From Gp7-AA6 sp036395755 (GTDB taxonomy: Bacteria; Acidobacteriota; Thermoanaerobaculia; UBA5066; Gp7-AA6): a stretch of DNA of 64,000 nucleotides. How positions within the stretch are numbered: position 1 is the first letter of the stretch; each line of letters begins with the position of its first letter. The translations under genes and the position numbers were made by a program. Below, piece by piece: positions 35,676 through 43,812 of the stretch. A model generated the notes under the pieces. That model was not told where the DNA came from and searched no databases. It saw nothing but the letters and a program-made list of their open reading frames with translations. The stretch lies in contig DASWCZ010000058.1 in assembly GCA_036395755.1 (NCBI GenBank), forward strand, positions 47,218 to 111,217. Reading direction: 5' to 3'.

Positions 35676-36833
35676 CTAGAAGCGCGCGCTCCGCGCGTCG
35701 AACTCCCGGCCCCGCCAGGTGAGGCGCCTTCGAATGAACCTGTGAAACAGAGACCGGCCGATCAGGCCGGCCCAAACTGCGGTCATTATAGGGTGCGACA
35801 GCGCGGGCCAGAGAGGATCCCCGAGAGCAGCCGCGAGAGCGCCCCGAACGAGAACGCTCGAGGCGAAGATCGCGGCTGCGAGCACGACGTCGCCCGGAGG
35901 AATCGCAACGCCGACCGCCGCGAGGGCGAGAACCGCGGCGGGCGCGATCGAGACGGCGAGCAGCAGGATGGTCAGGACGAAGAGGAGCGCTCCCCCGAAC
36001 CCGCTGTAGACCCAGGCGACGTTCTTCGTGAATCCGTTCCATACCCCGAGGAAGCCCCGATACATTCGGACGGCGACGCGATCCCCGGCGCGGAAGGCCG
36101 CGACCCGGAAGCCGGCGCGCTTGACCGTGACCGCCAGCCGAACGTCGTCCACCACCGAGTCGGCGAGAGCCGCGTGTCCTCCGATGGAGTCGTAAACTCG
36201 CCGACGAACGAGGTTTCCCGCGCCCGCTCCCATGGCGATCGGACAACGGCGCACTCGCGCGAGGAAGCCGAGCCCGAGAAAGACCGCGACGCCGAGGTAC
36301 GGCATGAGAACGCTTTCCCAGAAGCCGCGCGTTTTGAGCCGCGGGAAAAAAGCGAGAAGGTCGAGCGCCCGCTCGTCCATCAGGGCCACCGCCTCGCGGA
36401 GTGTCCGCGGGTCGTACCGGACGTCGGCGTCGGCGAAGAGGAGGAGCTCGCCGTCCGCGGCGCGCGCCCCCGAGAGGAGTGTGTGGGGCTTGCCGAGCCA
36501 TCCCTCCGGCGGTTCCCGACCGGCGACGACCGTCACCCGCGAATCCTCGCCGGAGAGCGTCTCTAGGATCTTCGCCGTTCCATCCGTCGAGCGATCGTCG
36601 ACGACGACGACCTGGAGATCCGGATAATCCTGCGCGAGGTGCGATCGGACGGTTCGCTCGATCTCGGCCGCCTCGTCGCGCGCCGGGATCACGACCGACA
36701 CTCGCGGCAGGAGGCACGGAGAGAGGCCCCGGGCCGCCCGCGAGAGCCTCGGAAACGCGCGCAGATTCGCGGGCAGGGCGACCGAGGCGAGGACGGTCGC
36801 GACGACACCGGCGACGAGGAGGGCGTGGATCAC
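35676..36833 (-). CDS. Membrane glycosyltransferase, GT2 (CrtQ/HpnI-like)
   Basis: A 385-aa inverting glycosyltransferase anchored in the membrane. An N-terminal hydrophobic segment is followed by the GT-A fold (SVVIPARDEAAEIERTV, VVVDDRSTDGTA, LLFADADVRYDP) and a acceptor region (DSVVDDVRLAVTVKRAG, VAVRMYRGFLGVWNGFTKN), then four C-terminal membrane segments. This layout resembles carotenoid/hopanoid glycosyltransferases such as CrtQ or HpnI. No carotenoid or hopanoid genes are nearby, so the acceptor lipid is unknown. It lies upstream of nupC by about 20 bases. Confidence 0.82.
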   Translation of the reverse strand: MIHALLVAGVVATVLASVALPANLRAFPRLSRAARGLSPCLLPRVSVVIPARDEAAEIERTVRSHLAQDYPDLQVVVVDDRSTDGTAKILETLSGEDSRVTVVAGREPPEGWLGKPHTLLSGARAADGELLLFADADVRYDPRTLREAVALMDERALDLLAFFPRLKTRGFWESVLMPYLGVAVFLGLGFLARVRRCPIAMGAGAGNLVRRRVYDSIGGHAALADSVVDDVRLAVTVKRAGFRVAAFRAGDRVAVRMYRGFLGVWNGFTKNVAWVYSGFGGALLFVLTILLLAVSIAPAAVLALAAVGVAIPPGDVVLAAAIFASSVLVRGALAAALGDPLWPALSHPIMTAVWAGLIGRSLFHRFIRRRLTWRGREFDARSARF

Positions 36834-36868
36834 GGCCTCTCTCTTGTCATCCAGGGCCCCTCGCCCCG

Positions 36869-36950
36869 CCTGTCATTCCGAGCGAAGCGAGGAATCTCTG
36901 GCTCGAAAGGGAAGGATTCCTCGTCGCTTCGCTCCTCGGAATGACAGAGA
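36869..36950. repeat. REP-like palindromic element, copy 2
   Basis: Palindrome bounded by CTGTCATTCCGAG and CTCGGAATGACAG with an inner GAGGAATC / GATTCCTCG pair. It sits between the glycosyltransferase start and the deoB stop. It shares the same terminal sequence and core as copy 1 at 30360-30440 but is more symmetrical. Confidence 0.85.
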
Positions 36951-36957
36951 GAAGGGT

Positions 36958-38118
36958 TCAGGCGAGGATCTCGCCGAGCGCGCTCTCGCCGCGCGGCGCC
37001 GGCACGCCGAGCCATTCCCCCGCCGTCGCGGAGAGGTCCGCAAAACCGCGACGCAGGCCGAGGTCGACGTCCCCCTTGACCGCCGGGCCGGCGGCGAGGA
37101 GCGGAACGTGCTCGCGCGTGTGATCCGTCGAGACGTCCGTCGTCTCGCAGCCGTGGTCCGCGGTCAGCAACAGCAGGTCTTCCGGCCCCAGGGCGGAGAT
37201 GACTTCCGGCAGGAGGGCGTCCAAGCGCGCGAGATTCTTCGCGAAGCCCGCGGGGTCGTTGCGGTGGCCATACTTGCTGTCGAAGTCGACGAGGTTGGTA
37301 AAGACGACGTCCGCCTCGCCGGAGGAGAGCGATTCGATCGAGATGCGGACCCCTTCCGCGTCCGAGCCGGTGTGCATCGACGACGTGATTCCGCGGCCCG
37401 AGAAGATGTCGACGATCTTGCCGACGCCGAAGGTCGTCTTTCCGGAGGCGACGACCCGATCGAGCCAGGTCTCCCCCGTCGGCAGGACCGCGAAATCCCG
37501 CCGGTTCGCAGTTCGGGTGAACGCTCCCGGTTCTCCGATGAACGGCCGCGCGATGACTCGCCCCACCGCGTGCTCCCCGGTCAGGAGGCCGCGCGCGAAA
37601 CGGGAGACTTCCCACAGCCGCTCCGGCGGCCAGACCGCCTCGTGCGCGGCGATCTGGAAGACCGAGTCGCCCGAGGTGTAGAGAATCGGGCGGCCCGTCG
37701 AGAGATGCTGAACGCCAAGCTCCTCGAGGATCACCGTGCCGGAGGCGGCCTTGTTGCCGAGGACTTTCTTTCCGACGTATTCCTCGAGTGGCAGGACGAT
37801 CTCGGGCGGAAAGCCGTCCGGATACAGCGGAAACGCCTGTTCGACGACGAGACCCATCATTTCCCAGTGACCCGTCGTCGTGTCCTTGCCGGCGGAGAGC
37901 TCGTACGCCTTGCCGCGCGCGCCGCTTCCGCGTCCGTCGCGCGGCGGCTCGAGAAGAGCGAGGAGCCCGAGCGCCTGGAGGTTGGGAAGCGGGGTCGGAC
38001 AACGGTCGAGGACGTGGCCGAGCGTATCGGCGTCGGCATCGCCGTACTCGGCAGCGTCGGGCGCGGCGCCGACACCCAGTCCGTCACAGACGAGGATCAA
38101 GACCCGGCGGCGGGTCAC
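36958..38118 (-). CDS. deoB: Phosphopentomutase
   Basis: Interconverts (deoxy)ribose-1-phosphate and 5-phosphate, linking the nucleoside phosphorylases to central metabolism. Alkaline-phosphatase-superfamily metal motifs are intact: VCDGLGVGAAPD at the N-terminus, DTTTGHWEMMG, DFDSKYGHRND and TADHGCETTDVSTDHTREHVPLL. The product is 386 aa from GTG 38118, which lies one base after the TPR gene stop; the reading frame upstream is not coding. It is separated from the rest of the cluster by the glycosyltransferase and a REP element. Confidence 0.94.
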   Translation of the reverse strand: MTRRRVLILVCDGLGVGAAPDAAEYGDADADTLGHVLDRCPTPLPNLQALGLLALLEPPRDGRGSGARGKAYELSAGKDTTTGHWEMMGLVVEQAFPLYPDGFPPEIVLPLEEYVGKKVLGNKAASGTVILEELGVQHLSTGRPILYTSGDSVFQIAAHEAVWPPERLWEVSRFARGLLTGEHAVGRVIARPFIGEPGAFTRTANRRDFAVLPTGETWLDRVVASGKTTFGVGKIVDIFSGRGITSSMHTGSDAEGVRISIESLSSGEADVVFTNLVDFDSKYGHRNDPAGFAKNLARLDALLPEVISALGPEDLLLLTADHGCETTDVSTDHTREHVPLLAAGPAVKGDVDLGLRRGFADLSATAGEWLGVPAPRGESALGEILA

Positions 38119-38119
38119 C

Positions 38120-38812
38120 TCAACCCTGGATCTTCTCTCGAGCGTCGTTGCGATAGGGCGAGTTGGGATAGTCGTTGACGAGCCGCTGATAGGTCGCGCG
38201 GGCGTCGGCGGAGGAGCCCGCCTTCTCGTACGTCTCGGCGAGAGCGAAGAGAAGCGCGTCCTTGGGGGCAACCGACTGGGGAGACTCGATCGCCCTCTTC
38301 AACCGGTCGATGGCTTCGGTCGTCTTGCCTTCCGACGCGAGCAGCCGCGCCGCGTCGATTTCCGCGGCCGCCGCCACTTCGGCCCGGGCCTCGCGCGCCT
38401 CCTTCGAGAGGGACTCCACGGCCTGGGCGGGCTTCTCGCCGCGCGCCGCGAGAATGACCTGCGCGGCGCGTCCCGCGTCCGTTCCGCCTTTCGCTGCCGC
38501 CTCGCGAAGGTGTTTCGTGGCCTCGCGCTCGCGGTCGGCCGCGGTGGAAAACTTCCGGGCGGCAGCAGCCGCCCCGGGGTCCGTCGAGAGCGGAGCTTCC
38601 AGGATCTCGAGCGCCGCCGAGAGGTCCTTTCCCGCCTGGTGCTCTCGCCATCCTCGAAATAGGACGAAGCCGGCGGCGAGGACGAGCACGGCTGCCGCCG
38701 CCCCGACCGCTTCGACGGCGCCTCGTCGGTGATGGGAGACGTAGTCGACCGTCCGGCCGAAGGTCTCGGCGAGCTCGTTTCGCTTGAGCTCCTTGCGTTT
38801 GATGCGGGCCAT
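38120..38812 (-). CDS. TPR membrane protein, YfgM-like
   Basis: A 229-aa protein with one N-terminal membrane helix (about residues 34-54, GAAAAVLVLAAGFVLF) and a periplasmic helical domain containing tetratricopeptide-type repeats (DALLFALAETYEKAGSSADARATYQRLVNDYPNSP split over the last about 45 residues). The layout resembles YfgM/Tol-associated proteins. Start ATG 38812 follows GGAGGAG; a longer frame to 38881 is unsupported. It is encoded directly before deoB with one base between them. The function is not known. Confidence 0.82.
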   Translation of the reverse strand: MARIKRKELKRNELAETFGRTVDYVSHHRRGAVEAVGAAAAVLVLAAGFVLFRGWREHQAGKDLSAALEILEAPLSTDPGAAAAARKFSTAADREREATKHLREAAAKGGTDAGRAAQVILAARGEKPAQAVESLSKEAREARAEVAAAAEIDAARLLASEGKTTEAIDRLKRAIESPQSVAPKDALLFALAETYEKAGSSADARATYQRLVNDYPNSPYRNDAREKIQG

Positions 38813-38935
38813 GCTCCTCCGAAGCGGGCGATTATCACGGGACGGCGAGAGCGCGTCAAACTGGAGAAGGCCTCCGGACACGCCGGGCTCGCCCGCAAAC
38901 CGGGAGCGACGCCGGTTTCGGAGAAGCCTGGCCCG

Positions 38936-39409
38936 TCAGACGCCGGTCACGGAAACCGTGGCCGCGGCATGCCTCACAGAGCCCCGGCCGGTGAGATAGG
39001 ACGAGACGACCTCCGCCGGCAGGACGAAGGCGAACCAGAGCACGCCGACCAAGAGACCGAGTTGCGCGGCTCCGACCGGCGCATGCGAACCGAAGATGGC
39101 GACGGCTGATCCGAGTGTCACGTTGACCGCTCCCGTCGCGAGCGCGATCCGGAAACCGAGCAGCCGGGGCCGCGTCACCCGGAGCGGCAGAGGAGAAATC
39201 ACGTGCCGGCCGGCGAGCCAGGTAAAGGCGACTAAGGCCGCGGCCATCAGGCAGGCTCCCATCGACATGCGCACCCGGGCGGGCGCGACGAGGTCGAACG
39301 AGAGAGTTTCTCCGATGAGCGGCTCCATCCAGGGAAGGAAGTTGGTCGCCGTCATGAGAACGAGGATCACCCATCCGGTGCGCTGAGGCGTGTACGGGGG
39401 GTTGTGCAT
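38936..39409 (-). CDS. Small integral membrane protein, unknown
   Basis: A 157-aa protein with four to five predicted membrane helices and no recognised family motif. The start chosen is ATG 39409, overlapping the preceding pseudopilin stop by one base (TGATG), which fits translational coupling; an ATG at 39421 is possible. It carries a PRLLGFRIALATGAVNV loop and a C-terminal GRGSVRHAAATVSVTGV tail. Because it follows a pilin-like gene directly it may belong with a pilus or secretion function, but nothing in the sequence shows this. Confidence 0.7.
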   Translation of the reverse strand: MHNPPYTPQRTGWVILVLMTATNFLPWMEPLIGETLSFDLVAPARVRMSMGACLMAAALVAFTWLAGRHVISPLPLRVTRPRLLGFRIALATGAVNVTLGSAVAIFGSHAPVGAAQLGLLVGVLWFAFVLPAEVVSSYLTGRGSVRHAAATVSVTGV

Positions 39410-40131
39410 CAGTCCACCCATTTCCAGGGAGGCGGAACGAAGTTCCTCTCGCCTGCGTTACCGCCCTGTTCGGTGGGAAGCCACTTGAGCAGGGACGCTT
39501 TTCCGATCCGGCTGTAGTCGTCGACGCTGATCCGAAAGAGATTCCGGTCGGCGCCGTCGTCGCTCCGGTCGGCGACGAAGATTCCCCGGCAGCCCGCCGT
39601 CGCGCAATTCACAGATCCCGGCGGTACGTCCGCTCCGTACGACACGGGGCGGAGAGGCGGCTGACTGTTGGCCGCCTGGGGCGGAACGAGGCTTCCGTCC
39701 GACCGGAAGACGATCCGGTCGACGAGCGACGGGTCCCCGAGATAATCGTCGAACGCGACGCTGTCGGGACCGTTGACCGTCCCGCTGATCGAACGGAAAA
39801 CGAGATCCACGGGAAGCGGGAAGGATTCGAGCACGGGCTCGGTCGAATCCCGGACGAAATTCGCCGAGGCATCGGCCCAGGACGTCACCTCCCGCGCGGG
39901 CAGATCGAGCCGCAGGACCACGGTCGAGTCGTGACGCAGGGCCTGCATCCGCGCGGCGAGCACGAGCGTGTAGATCTCCCGGACGGAGGCCTTCAACTTT
40001 TCGCGGCGGAGGATCGTGCGGAGATAAGCCCCCGCGAACAAGCAGACGCTCGCGAGGACCGCCATCGCCACCAGGAGCTCGATGGCCGTGAAGCCCCGCT
40101 CGACCAAGGATCGAGCGCGCCGCGAGTTCAT
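39409..40131 (-). CDS. Type IV pilin-like protein (FimT/GspH pseudopilin)
   Basis: A 240-aa protein with a class III signal: ERG cleaved before FTAIELLVAMAVLASV, with Glu at position +5 of the mature helix, as in pseudopilins. The globular part is long and Cys-containing (NCATAGCRG), in line with minor pilins. It is a single pilin gene without neighbouring pilus assembly genes, so its assembly machinery must be elsewhere. The start is ATG 40131. The gap of 186 bases to the divergent Nfu gene holds both promoters, but no clear boxes were seen. Confidence 0.85.
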   Translation of the reverse strand: MNSRRARSLVERGFTAIELLVAMAVLASVCLFAGAYLRTILRREKLKASVREIYTLVLAARMQALRHDSTVVLRLDLPAREVTSWADASANFVRDSTEPVLESFPLPVDLVFRSISGTVNGPDSVAFDDYLGDPSLVDRIVFRSDGSLVPPQAANSQPPLRPVSYGADVPPGSVNCATAGCRGIFVADRSDDGADRNLFRISVDDYSRIGKASLLKWLPTEQGGNAGERNFVPPPWKWVD

Positions 40132-40317
40132 TGATTCCGGTCCGTGATGAGCGAATCACGTACCCGCGGCGGCGATTCGTCGGATCCTGATGTGAACGCG
40201 CGACTTATCGGGATCGGGGGCGAAGGCAAGGGAACTGAAACCGTCAGGAAATGTCATGCTCCCGGTGCCTACGGTCAAAAAACGCTCGCTCGACGCCGAG
40301 GCTATACTCGAGTCGGA

Positions 40318-40911
40318 ATGAGCGACGAGATCCAGATCCGCGGGGAGCCTTCCGCAACCGGCGAGCGTTGCAAGTTCATCGTGGACAGGCCATTGGTCCC
40401 GAACGAATCGGCTTTCTTTTCCGACTCCGCTTCCGCGGCGGCCGTCTCTCCACTGGCGGGGGATCTCCTCGCTCTGCCGGGCGTCGCGTCGGTGCTCGTC
40501 GCGGACAACACGGTCACACTCGAGTCCGACGATGCGATCGACTGGCCGGCGCTTGGCGTCGGCCACGTGATCCGGAAGCACATGAAGACCGGTCGGCCGA
40601 TCGTCGCGAAGAGCTACTTCGACGACCTGCCGGCGGAATCCGATCTCAAATGGGCCATCGACGATCTGCTCGCTCGGGAGATCAACCCGGCGGTCGCGAC
40701 GCACGGCGGATGGGTCGAGCTGATCGACGTCAAGAAAAACAACGTCTACATTCGGCTGGGGGGCGGATGCCAGGGGTGCGGAGCCGCCGACGTCACGCTG
40801 AAGCAGGGGATCGAGAAAGCGATTCGCGGCCTCGCCCCGTCGGTCGGCGAGATTCTCGACACGACCGACCACGCCGCCGGAAGGAATCCCTACTACTCCC
40901 CGGCGAAGTAA
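40318..40911 (+). CDS. Nfu-type Fe-S cluster scaffold
   Basis: Carries or delivers Fe-S clusters. The 197-aa product has an N-terminal Nfu_N-like domain (IRGEPSATGERCKFIVDRPL, with the conserved helix and strand pattern) and a C-terminal NifU domain whose cluster-ligating motif is GGGCQGCGAADVTLK (CxxC). This two-domain layout matches eukaryotic NFU1 and alphaproteobacterial or acidobacterial homologues. ATG 40318 was chosen because it begins the Nfu_N domain; 58 extra upstream codons look non-coding. No other Isc or Suf genes are present. Confidence 0.9.
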   Translation: MSDEIQIRGEPSATGERCKFIVDRPLVPNESAFFSDSASAAAVSPLAGDLLALPGVASVLVADNTVTLESDDAIDWPALGVGHVIRKHMKTGRPIVAKSYFDDLPAESDLKWAIDDLLAREINPAVATHGGWVELIDVKKNNVYIRLGGGCQGCGAADVTLKQGIEKAIRGLAPSVGEILDTTDHAAGRNPYYSPAK

Positions 40912-41048
40912 GTCCGAAGTCCCAGGGACCAAGGTCCAATTCAGCTCGGGCGATCGAGCGCGATGACATTCGCGCCAGCTTCCATGCTCATCATCCCGGT
41001 CGGTCAGGAGCACGACGAAGTGCGCCGGCGTCCGTGGCGTGAGAGAGC

Positions 41049-42284
41049 TCAGTCCCCGATCTGGAACGTCAGCGCCGCATAAGCCTCGCGCAGCGCCGCT
41101 TCCGCGCGCTCGACGGTCGCCGCCCGGCTGAAGATGAATCCGAGGTAGCGGGACCCCTCGGGCAGCGGAACGAGAAGCTGCCCCGCGTGCGCGGAAACGA
41201 CTACCTCTTCGACGTCGGGCACCGTGCGCGCTTCTTCGAGGCCCCAGACCTTCTCCAGCCGCCCGCTGCGCCGGATCGGAATCATCATCACGCCTGCCGG
41301 TCGCGAATCCCGCGGCGGGCGACCGCCTTCACTTCGAAGAGCATGGCGGAGGATGAGCTCTTCGAGCGAAATGCCGGCTCCGAAAGAGAGCGTCCGCGAG
41401 CACAGACCTCCGATCGATCGCGCCGCGACCTCGATGACGGACGGACCACTGGAATTGACGCGCAGCTCGGCGTGGATCGGGCCATGGGCAAGTCCGAGCG
41501 CCCGACACGCCCGCTCCGTCGTAGAGCGGATGGCGGCGAGGGTGGCCGCCGGCAGCCGCGAGGGGGTCACGTAGATCGTTTCCTCGAAAAAAGGGCCCTC
41601 GAGAGGATCCGGTTTGTCGAAGATGGCGAGGACTTCGAGATTCCCCTCCCGGAGAAGTCCTTCGACGGCGACCTCGGCGCCGGGGACGTATTCCTCGACA
41701 AGGATCTCGTTCGCCGCCGCGCCTCCCTTCGCGAAGACATCCGGTTGGCGCAGGATCGTCTCGATCCGGCGCCACGCTCCGCGAAAGGCGTCCGGGTCGT
41801 CGGCGCGGATGACGCCGCGGCTTGCCGCGAGAAACGTCGGCTTGAGGACGCACGGATAGGACACGCCTCGCGCCGCTTCGTCCGGGCCGGCCTCTAACCG
41901 GAAGACGCGAGAGCGGGGATTCGGGACGCCGGCCGCGTCGAGCCGGCGGTGAAGCATCGCCTTGTCCCGCGCGGCGGCGGCGGCTTCCGGCGGATTGGCG
42001 GGCAGGCCGAGGGCCTCGCTGATCGTGGCCGCGGCGACCACGGTGTCGTCGTCGGCTCCGATGACGGCGTCGATCGGATGCGTCCGCGCGAACTCCGCGA
42101 CACGGCGCGCGCACGCCCGGGGGTCGCCGAAGTCGAGCGTCAGGAGACCGGCCGGCTGCAGGCCCTCGAGCGCGTTCGGCTCCTCCGACGCGACCGTGAC
42201 GTCGACGCCGAGCCGCCGCGCCGCTTCGAGGAAGTCCGGGGCGCGATAGGTCGTCGTCGGAAGGAGAAGAAGCACTCGCGTCAC
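41049..42284 (-). CDS. ATP-grasp ligase of unknown substrate
   Basis: A 411-aa ATP-grasp enzyme: pre-ATP domain (RVLLLLPTTTYRAPDF), DAVIGADDDTVVAAATISEALGLP, a lysine/cap segment SYPCVLKPTFLAASRGV, an EILVEEYVPGAEVAVEG central block and Mg/ATP site IHAELRVNSSGPSVIEVAAR. It looks like the group joining amino-acid-type carboxylates and amines (BacD/L-amino-acid-ligase or PurD-like), but the substrate cannot be read. It is transcribed away from the peptide operon that starts at 42397 with 112 bases between; whether it modifies those peptides is speculation. Confidence 0.85.
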   Translation of the reverse strand: MTRVLLLLPTTTYRAPDFLEAARRLGVDVTVASEEPNALEGLQPAGLLTLDFGDPRACARRVAEFARTHPIDAVIGADDDTVVAAATISEALGLPANPPEAAAAARDKAMLHRRLDAAGVPNPRSRVFRLEAGPDEAARGVSYPCVLKPTFLAASRGVIRADDPDAFRGAWRRIETILRQPDVFAKGGAAANEILVEEYVPGAEVAVEGLLREGNLEVLAIFDKPDPLEGPFFEETIYVTPSRLPAATLAAIRSTTERACRALGLAHGPIHAELRVNSSGPSVIEVAARSIGGLCSRTLSFGAGISLEELILRHALRSEGGRPPRDSRPAGVMMIPIRRSGRLEKVWGLEEARTVPDVEEVVVSAHAGQLLVPLPEGSRYLGFIFSRAATVERAEAALREAYAALTFQIGD

Positions 42285-42396
42285 GGCGCGATCCTAGTTC
42301 GTTGCTCTCCGCGCCGGAGAACTGCGCCTGTCACACAGTTGTCGCCGGGATCCGGCGCGCGCGGCACGAGACGACATTTTGAAGAAGGAGGTCGCC

Positions 42397-42624
42397 ATGA
42401 GCGCTCGCCGAACGCAAACGAAATCCCCCGCGCTTCCCGCGCCCCTACTCGCCGCACTCCTGTTCTTCCCCGGTGTTCCTTCCCCAGTCCCCGCCGAGGT
42501 GGCCTGCCTTCAATTGCCCCTGAGCGGCGGCGAGAAGGCTTCCAACCTCGGTGACGCTCCCAGGAGATCCGGCCTCCGCTGCATCTACGACCTACTCGCC
42601 TGTCTCCAGCACCGCATCGTCTGA
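42397..42624 (+). CDS. Exported peptide 1 with C-x6-C carboxy-terminus
   Basis: A 75-aa product with a very strong ribosome site (AAGGAGG, eight bases before ATG 42397). A hydrophobic N-terminal segment (LPAPLLAALLFFPGVP) looks like a signal, with a probable cleavage near VPA at residue 33. Cysteines are at 37, 62 and 69. The C-terminus RCIYDLLACLQHRIV contains a C-x6-C pair and ends in Val, matching the end of the next peptide (DCYLDGVACVRRAYV). It opens the operon 42397-45157. No known family; bacteriocin-, signal- or RiPP-like precursor roles are possible. Confidence 0.7.
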   Translation: MSARRTQTKSPALPAPLLAALLFFPGVPSPVPAEVACLQLPLSGGEKASNLGDAPRRSGLRCIYDLLACLQHRIV

Positions 42625-42662
42625 ATCGCCCTACCCAACCTCATTCCTTGAAAGGAGGAATC

Positions 42663-42881
42663 ATGAATCTCTTCCGGCTCTCACCCCGTTTCCTGGCTCC
42701 GGGTCTTGCCCTTGCCTCCGGCCTCGCCGTCGCCGCTCCCCTCCACGCCAACAACTGCATCCAAAGTTACGCCGAGTGCCTCGTCCGCGCCGCGGACCTC
42801 GAAACCTGGTGGCAGCGGTCCGCCGCCGGGATCGATTGCTACTTGGACGGCGTCGCCTGCGTGCGGAGGGCCTACGTCTAG
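42663..42881 (+). CDS. Exported peptide 2 with two C-x6-C motifs
   Basis: A 72-aa product with a strong ribosome site (AAAGGAGGA) six bases before ATG 42663. A signal peptide (RFLAPGLALASGLAVAAPLHA) is followed by a 43-residue mature part with Cys32, 39, 59 and 66, i.e. two C-x6-C units (CIQSYAEC and CYLDGVAC), a disulfide-bonded helical hairpin pattern. Its end, DCYLDGVACVRRAYV, aligns with the end of peptide 1. It lies 38 bases after peptide 1 and before the propeller protein. A secreted, two-disulfide peptide is likely; its activity is unknown. Confidence 0.75.
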   Translation: MNLFRLSPRFLAPGLALASGLAVAAPLHANNCIQSYAECLVRAADLETWWQRSAAGIDCYLDGVACVRRAYV

Positions 42882-42918
42882 GGGCACCGCCGGGGCGCTC
42901 GCGCTCTTCGGTCTCTCC

Positions 42919-43812
42919 ATGTCCGCCGCTTCGCTTCCGCTGCTCGCCGACGGGCCTCTCCGGCCCGTCGGCGACTACGGCGGGCGATCGATCACGGCGA
43001 CGGAGATCCGGATTCTCGACGTTTCGGTCCCGGCGATCCTTCGGATCGACCGTACGAGCCAGCGGTCGTCCGTGATGTCGCTCTCGGGCGCCCACGTTCC
43101 ACTGGACCCGTATGGCTTCGCAGAGCCGGGGGACGGCACCTTCTGGGTCCTCGGCGGGAGAGGGCGGTTCGTCTTCCGGTTTTCCGAGAAGACCGGAGAG
43201 CTCGTCTCGACAAGAAGCCTTTCCGATCCGGGCCAGGGAATCGCGACGCTCTGGGATCGGGTCGGAATCGCCGCCGTGCGCATTCAACTGGGTGAGCGGC
43301 TGCTTCTTCGACTGGAGAACGGTGCGTTCGTCCCCTTCTCATCTTTCCTCTCGCGGCCGGCGCCGGACATCACCGCCCGGCTCATCCGAAACCTGCTGCG
43401 CCTGGGATCGGGGACCTCGAAGGAGATCCCGCTCTGGTACACGGCCGGACCCGCCGACGTTTTCCTGCTCGGACGGGGTGGACGGACCCGCTCGATCCCC
43501 GTCCCGACGTTCGCCACGCCGCCGCCGCGGTCCGCTGCGCGGGACTCGGAGCCGGGCGCCGCGTTTACCTACCCGGTCCGGGACGCATTCCTCCGCGACG
43601 ATGGCCTGTGGATCCTAAGCAACCAGGAAGGGAGTCGCTCTCCGCTCGAAAGCGGCGCGTCGCGGGCGCGCCATGCCGTCCTCCTTCGTACCGGTCGGCC
43701 GAATCGGGTCGTGCTGCTCGACCGGGAAGCACGCGCCCTCCTCGACACCGACCCGCACGGTCTCGTTGTGCTCTTCGCGGACGGGGTCGTCTCGCGGGTC
43801 ACCCTTCCATGA
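42919..43812 (+). CDS. Beta-propeller-like exported protein
   Basis: A 297-aa protein with repeating beta-rich units typical of NHL/6-bladed propellers (DPYGFAEPGDGTFWVLGGRG, FRFSEKTGELVSTRSLSDPG, LLDREARALLDTDPHGLVVLF). The N-terminus is uncertain: no ribosome site precedes ATG 42919 and in-frame codons upstream (GTAGALALFGLSM) form a signal-like stretch with no ATG/GTG/TTG, so the start could be further back or the gene coupled to peptide 2. It overlaps the membrane protein gene by ATGA. Propellers in peptide operons often bind or process the peptide; here that is inference. Confidence 0.68.
   Translation: MSAASLPLLADGPLRPVGDYGGRSITATEIRILDVSVPAILRIDRTSQRSSVMSLSGAHVPLDPYGFAEPGDGTFWVLGGRGRFVFRFSEKTGELVSTRSLSDPGQGIATLWDRVGIAAVRIQLGERLLLRLENGAFVPFSSFLSRPAPDITARLIRNLLRLGSGTSKEIPLWYTAGPADVFLLGRGGRTRSIPVPTFATPPPRSAARDSEPGAAFTYPVRDAFLRDDGLWILSNQEGSRSPLESGASRARHAVLLRTGRPNRVVLLDREARALLDTDPHGLVVLFADGVVSRVTLP

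Noticed and set aside
33565..36717. Very long minus-strand open frame (about 1050 codons)
   Set aside because: Only the final 282 codons encode the purine nucleoside phosphorylase; the rest is antisense-frame shadow of the nupC-type and glycosyltransferase genes.
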